Assembly (NCBI GenBank): GCA_027625915.1
Contig: JANTQA010000047.1
Span: 1-64,000, forward strand
Direction of reading: 5' to 3'
From: Anaeramoeba flamelloides
Taxonomy: Eukaryota > Metamonada > Anaeramoebidae
DNA length: 64,000 bases
Under the pieces are notes generated by a model. It ran no database searches. It saw nothing but the letters and a program-made list of their open reading frames with translations, and was not told the DNA's origin. Below are positions 58,870-64,000 of this stretch, piece by piece. Both the position numbers and the translations under genes were made by a program. Position 1 is the first letter of the stretch; each line of letters starts with the position of its first letter.

Positions 58870-60990
58870 TAGTTGTTTTGGTAATTTTAATTAATGCATT
58901 TATTAAGAAATTCGAAAAATTCTTTGATAGATATATAATTGTTTATGGGGTATTCGTTGATCTCTTTTCCATTTTCCATATAGAATTGTTTGTAATAAAA
59001 GAGCCAATTAAATTTGAACTTGCACAAATAAGATGGAAAAAGATAAATTCTTGATTAAATCTTTGAAATGATAAAAAACAGAATTAGCCAAGATTTGATA
59101 TTCTTCGGCTTCAGTAAATTTTGTCTCTTTGTTGTAGTCTTCTTCTTTCTTTTCTTTTTTAATAGGAATTGTCCTCCTCCTTCAAAAAACAGCTTTCTCT
59201 TTTTTTTTGATTGCACATCCAAAATCTATAATCAAGGGACGATTTTCATCGTTTTTTATTGATCAAAATATTTGTAACTCTAAGGTCACGATGAAAAATC
59301 CCCACATGATGTAAAGTCTTGACACTTTGAATTACATTCATCCAAAATTGGAAATTAAATGTTGTTGAATCTATTGGTTTACCAACTGGAAGTAAATATA
59401 GAGCTCTCTTGTTGTAATTAGAAAAAATCAATTTGATAAAATTATCCTTATATTGCTCATATGGTGTTGTATTTTGACAATAATCACTTATCATTTTCAA
59501 AGTATTTTTGCTCTCTTTCAAAGTGATTTATTCTATTACAAACTTTTAACACTAATTCATTTATTTCTTGTTCTTGTTCTTGTTCTTGTTCGATTTCAAT
59601 TTCAATTTCAATTTCAATTTCATTTTCATTTTCAATTTCAATTTCCTTTTCCTTTTCCTTTTCCTTTTCCTTTTCCTTTTCTTGCGGTTGTACTTGTTCG
59701 TTTTTTTTTTTTTTTTTGAGAAGAAATAATGAAGATAATTTTGTTATAGCAATAGTTTTTTTCACATTGGAAAGTTTTCCCGTTGCATTCGACTTTAAGA
59801 TCAAAATTATCGAAATTGTTTGGGTTAAGGAATAAATGTGAAAGAACTTCTGCAAAATCTAGAATTGGGCTGTGGTAATACTTATCTTCATCAGCTTTGT
59901 AGCATATGATTTTTGTAGATACTAAGTCAGTTAATATACAAAAAAAACTGTTTCTTAGAATTGAAATTTTATCAATAATACGTTTTACATATTTTTCTGC
60001 TTGCCCTATTGAATCATATTTTGTAATTGAATCCACAGAATCTTTGATTTCAATAAAGCCAAGTATATGTAAGAAATCGGGTTTTTTGCTGGTTTTCAAC
60101 ATAATGTTTTTCTTGGCTCGATCCAAAAATCGGGTTTATTTATGGTTTCAAGATTTGGAATTTCATCATTTTCCCGATTCTTGATTTCCGAAGACTTTTG
60201 ATTGCAGTCCTTCAAATATTTGAACTGCAATAACAACAAGATCCTTATGATTAATTGTTTTATAAAGAGTTTCAAGATATTTTCTTTTGGACTTTTTTTG
60301 ATTTTCTTCATCATATCTTTTTATATCATCTTTTGAAATATTTCCATAATTGAATGGTGTTTCTGTCAGTTGAATAACATTTTTTTTCGTTTGTTTTTTT
60401 TGGCAAATTCTGAATTAGATGTTGTTGGTTGCATATTTTTTTCTTGTTCGAATTGGATTTGGAGTTGTTTTGTTTTTTTCTGTTTCTTTGTTTTTTTTTT
60501 CTTTTACTTGTTTTGTTTTTTTTCTTTTACTTGTTTTGTTTTTTCTGTTACTTGTTTAGTTTTTTCTTTTATATAAAGTTTCAAAATATTGGATTTTTTC
60601 TCATCATCTTTAAATTCATTTATAATTTCTAATATATTTGTTTCAAAACCTGGATGAGTATTTTTTAAATTTTTATCTAATCTTTTAATTTTTTTTTTCT
60701 TTTGTTCTTCTACCACAGGCTCATTATATTTCTCTTTCTCCTTCTCCTTCTCCTTCTCCTTATGTTCATCATCTTCTTCGTTGGGGATTTTTTTACCTTC
60801 ATTTTTTTCCAATTGTTTCGGCAATTTTTACTGGTTTTTTCCTCTTTCTTATATTTATGTTTTTTTAAATCCTCTAAAAAATTTGAAAATAATTTGGGTA
60901 AATCAGAAAGTAGGCAATATGTAAGAGATTGTAAAAAAATAATTTTGAAGGGTAAATTTCCAACTAAAAAAAATAATTGATATAAATTCT
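58870..60990 (-). pseudogene. Gene F: PD-(D/E)xK nuclease-like domain followed by a protein-kinase-like domain
   Basis: Minus strand, broken. From the N-terminus: a short unassigned segment (about 60840-60990), a Lys/Glu-rich coiled-coil-like region (60500-60820), then a nuclease-like block with KPDFLHILGFIEIK. Its Asp is at 60076-60078 and its Glu-x-Lys near 60043-60051, followed by GQAEKY. A low-complexity Glu-Lys/Glu-Ile linker (59560-59700) comes next. Then kinase motifs: HRDL at 59282-59293 with an Asn five residues after the Asp, and DFG-coding text at 59218-59226. Nuclease plus kinase pairs of this type are known among Crinkler effectors. The substrate is unknown. It is convergent with module D and separated from it only by the double hairpin. 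Confidence 0.65.
59560..59700 (-). repeat. Low-complexity Glu-Lys/Glu-Ile/Glu-Gln coding repeat
   Basis: TTCAATTTCA, TTTTCC and TTCTTG hexamer runs between the nuclease-like and kinase-like parts of gene F. Confidence 0.9.
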
Positions 60991-60999
60991 CTCAAAAGA

Positions 61000-62340
61000 G
61001 TCAAGGTTTAAAAGACAATTTTGTTTTTTTTTTTTTTCAAAATATTTTGGAATAGTAAAATTTTTTGATTTGAAAAATTATAAAATTGATAATATTTCCA
61101 AAAAATTAATTACTTTCAAATAGGAAAATAAATTTATTACCGCCAGTCCCACTTTTGAGGTACAAACACATAAGAAATTTTAAGTCGCAAAAAAATCCTG
61201 AATTAAGTTACATTTTTTGCAAACATAATTATTTTCAACTCTAATTATTTTCCTAGAATTTATGGGTTGTACTTTATTTTGAAATTGATTTGAGTCTTAA
61301 TTTTAGGAATGATTGAATGTAAATAAAAATAAAAATTGTAGTTTACTTGTTTTGTTTATAAATTATTCGAATAACAATTAGTATTATTGAATATGGAATT
61401 TTTTTTCATAACCTAAAAAGAGAGATGTAATTAAATTATTATCAAAAGCATAGACCAATGATGAGACTTTTTGACAATAAAGACATTACCAATATTTGTA
61501 TTCCGGTTTGTTTAGGATTTATTGTAGCAATATCTTTTTTAAAAGTAAAATTTAAAAACAAATGATCATTCATTAACTATTTTTTTTTTAAGATACTTGG
61601 GAATAGTGTTTTAGAAATCGGTAGGCCAATCAATAGAAACCTTTTTTTGATTTCAAATCCCATATGAATTGAAAAATTAGCATTACAAATTTAATTTTGT
61701 AAAAATTATTCAGTTTAAAATTCATTAATAAGTCACTAAATTTTAATCTTGTAAAATCAAATCTATAAGAGAGTTTTAGTCTTTTTGTAAATATCAAAAA
61801 CTCAATATTGTACAAAATTATAAATTCTTTACAAATGCGAAGATCATTAATTTTTCATTGCATTTTTCTACTTAACCAATTGTACAACAAAATTCGAAGA
61901 ATATGGTAATTTTCAAAATGTGGGACAAAATTTTCAATTGAAAAATGATATATTTACTAATTGTTAAACCATTAATCATTATTATTGAGTTATTAAAAAG
62001 AAAAAAAATAATAATAAAAGTCTATTTAATTTCATTTATTAATATTAGAAAATATTTTCTACGTCTAACTTCATTAAATCCTAAAAAGTAATGCTGAACT
62101 CTAATTTTTAAGAAGAAAAAAAATATCTTATAGTAAAAAAAATATAATTACCTTAAAAACATTTAAAAAAAAATTAAAAAACTTTCTGGTTCTAAATAAT
62201 TGGTATTAAACTGTTTAAAAGTAATTTAAAAAAAGGTTAAAAAGAAATTTAAAGGATCTTTTAAAAGGTCTTTTAAGAAAAAATTTTAGAAGGCTTAAAG
62301 CATTTTTAAAGGGTTAATCTTCACAAGTCGAATGGAATAG
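61000..62340. other. AT-rich stretch without a gene
   Basis: No domain was seen. Contains an old MITE copy (61142-61315) and TTTTAAAAGG-type short repeats (62215-62320). Confidence 0.5.
61142..61315. mobile_element. Old, diverged MITE family 1 copy
   Basis: Left end CCAGTCCCACTTTTGAGGTA resembles the family start; the right half is barely recognisable. The most decayed copy in the window. Confidence 0.5.
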
Positions 62341-62345
62341 CTGTA

Positions 62346-62615
62346 GATGAATAAGTCTTACAATCATGAAAAATAAAAAAAAACTAATAGCCTAATCTAC
62401 ATAAACTTTGTCAATATAATATAGTGCTGATTTTAAATAATGTAACATGATTTAATCGATCATTAATACCTATTCAAAAACTGATTTGAATATTCAATAT
62501 ATCAATGAAAATATGTGAGAATATTTAAAATCAGCACTATATTATATTGACAAAGTTTATGTAGATTAGGCTATTTTTTTTTTTTTTTTTTTCATTATTG
62601 TAAGACTTATTCGTC
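62346..62615. mobile_element. TA-flanked foldback element of 270 bp (third MITE family)
   Basis: Arms of about 90 bp pair almost perfectly: GATGAATAAGTCTTACAAT from 62346 against the complement ending at 62615, including TAGCCTAATCTACATAAAC. TA on each side (62344-62345; 62616-62617). Loop of about 85 bp, no open frame. Confidence 0.85.
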
Positions 62616-62689
62616 TAATGATCTTTTTAAAAAAAAATTTTATTAATATTTACAATTTACAAAAACGAAGACAAATTTTTTTTTTTGAT

Positions 62690-62755
62690 TTACTTCAATT
62701 TTTTTGAATTACCCAATTTTTTGAATTACCCATTTTTTGAATTAGTCAATTTTTT
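62690..62755 (+). repeat. Short tandem repeat TTTTTTGAATTACCCAA
   Basis: Three to four imperfect units of about 17 bp, followed within 20 bp by the ATCACAGAA repeat (62772-62805). Confidence 0.8.
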
Positions 62756-62771
62756 TTTCATATGGTAAGAG

Positions 62772-62805
62772 AATCACAGAAATCACAGAAATCACAGAAA
62801 TCACA
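62772..62805 (+). repeat. ATCACAGAA tandem repeat outside a gene
   Basis: Four units of the same nonamer that encodes the N-terminus of the Crinkler-type genes, here without any gene. Confidence 0.9.
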
Positions 62806-63561
62806 AAAACCTCAAAAAAACGTTAAATTTTCATTTTTTGAACTTTTAATCAATTAATAACTCGAAAACCACAGATATTAAAAATATCCTTTTTTTATCA
62901 GAAATAATGTAAATTCTGATTTTCAATTTGAAAAAGTTAAAAATTGAGATTTGGTTTTGAAAAAATTAAAAATATTTCCAATAATAAAACCAATACCAAA
63001 TAAGTTTTTTTTTTGATAAAGTTGTGTTTTTTTTTCACGAACGTGAGCCAATTTATTTCAAGGACTCACAAAAGTGTGAAGGAAAATTTGCAAGTTAGTG
63101 AACATTTTACAAATTATTACTAATCATTTCAAAACAATGAAAAAAAAAATTTTTTAGTTCAGTTTCCAGTTTGTATCTTTCCAATTATTCTTCAAGCTTT
63201 CAGAGTAATTTCAGTTTATTTTTGAAGAATATACCACCATTCAACCAATATTTGATAGTTTCCTAATATTTGAACAAAAAAATATACATTCCTTATTCTT
63301 ATTTATTCAATGGTGAGTGAAAAACAGAGAGTTAAAAATAGAAAATGGCCATTGTGAAAAAAATTTGGGTCATTAAAAAAAATTGGGTCAGTCAAAAATT
63401 TGTTTTCGTTTTTTAAATAGTAAATATTGGCAAAATGGTTTTTGATCAAAGTAAAATTTTATGAACAAATCTTACATTTAAGAAAAATCAAAGTCATTAT
63501 CAATAATAATTTTCAAAGGTAAAATTAAATTGTTGCATTTTAACCTTTTGGAATTACTGTG

Positions 63562-64000
63562 GAACTCTAAAAAACAAAAATTTATTTTTTAATTGTAAAC
63601 TTTACTAAAAATAAGAGAAATATTTAATAGGAAATATTAAAATCTATTAATTCAATAAGATATTTATCATTGTTAATGAACGCAAATTTATCACGGTTAA
63701 TCTTAAATAACCTTTTAAATCAAATTGAATAATAAAATCTTCCAAAAAAGCTGTTTATTCAAAAGAGAGATGTTTTCCACTAATGTTTACAATCAAAACT
63801 TCAAAATACCGAAATATCAAGATTCCAGAAACCATTTAAATTCTTAAAATCCCGTTAAACAAACCTTAATTTAAAATGGTTATTAATTTTTGGTCTTCCC
63901 AAACAATGATTAACTTGATCTTGGAATGTAATCTAATAAAAAAAATCGACATTTTTAGTAAAGTTTACAATTAAAAATAAATTTTTGTTTTTTAGAGTTC
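63562..64000. mobile_element. Inverted-repeat element reaching the window end
   Basis: GGAACTCTAAAAAACAAAAA at 63561 pairs with the last 50 bases of the window (63950-64000) over about 50 bp. The element is at least 440 bp, and its outer flank lies outside the window. No open frame. Confidence 0.75.

Noticed and set aside
59453-60632. Plus-strand Phe/Leu-rich open frames opposite gene F
   Set aside because: They are shadows of the Glu/Lys-rich coding repeats of gene F on the minus strand.

Overview
The window is a very AT-rich eukaryotic sequence (roughly 80% A+T by eye) with few genes and many repeats. Eukaryote is supported by a GT-AG intron, an RGS domain, a ubiquitin-specific-protease fold, Tc1/mariner and LINE relics, and Crinkler/RHS-type NTPase genes. 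A-run-rich coding sequence and Asn/Glu/Lys low-complexity tracts fit a free-living or amoeboid protist (Anaeramoeba- or Dictyostelium-like), but nothing here fixes the species. No rRNA gene and no intact tRNA gene is seen.

Layout. Bases 1-45510 form a giant inverted duplication. The left arm (1-7494 plus 29347-31400) is repeated in reverse as the right arm (35395-45510), around a spacer of about 4 kb (31400-35395). The left arm is interrupted by a block of about 21.9 kb (7495-29346) that is absent from the right arm. Each arm carries a relic of a Crinkler-type module (A, 2381-5052; B, 40421-43141), a broken LINE flanked by direct repeats of about 195 bp (5321-7494; 37630-40136), and a tRNA-like pseudogene (30095-30168; 36818-36893). 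The 21.9-kb block holds foldback elements, an RGS-domain pseudogene, Crinkler/RHS gene E (NTPase plus nuclease-like domain), a two-unit tandem duplication of about 2 kb per unit, and a USP-like protease gene cut by a MITE.

From 46 to 61 kb lie further modules: C (46975-51897), D (about 55200-58797) and a convergent nuclease-kinase gene F (58870-60990), with Tc1/mariner debris between C and D. A MITE family of about 197 bp with long terminal inverted repeats is present in at least 12 recognisable copies. The two palindrome arms act as filled/empty site pairs and show TA insertion directly; one MITE sits inside another. The last 2 kb holds two more short inverted-repeat elements.

Theme. The repeated unit is a Crinkler/RHS module: a GC-rich hairpin island upstream, a leader carrying the complement of the ATCACAGAA repeat that encodes the protein's N-terminus, the gene, a G/T-rich tract, and a conserved double hairpin. 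Every copy here looks decayed.
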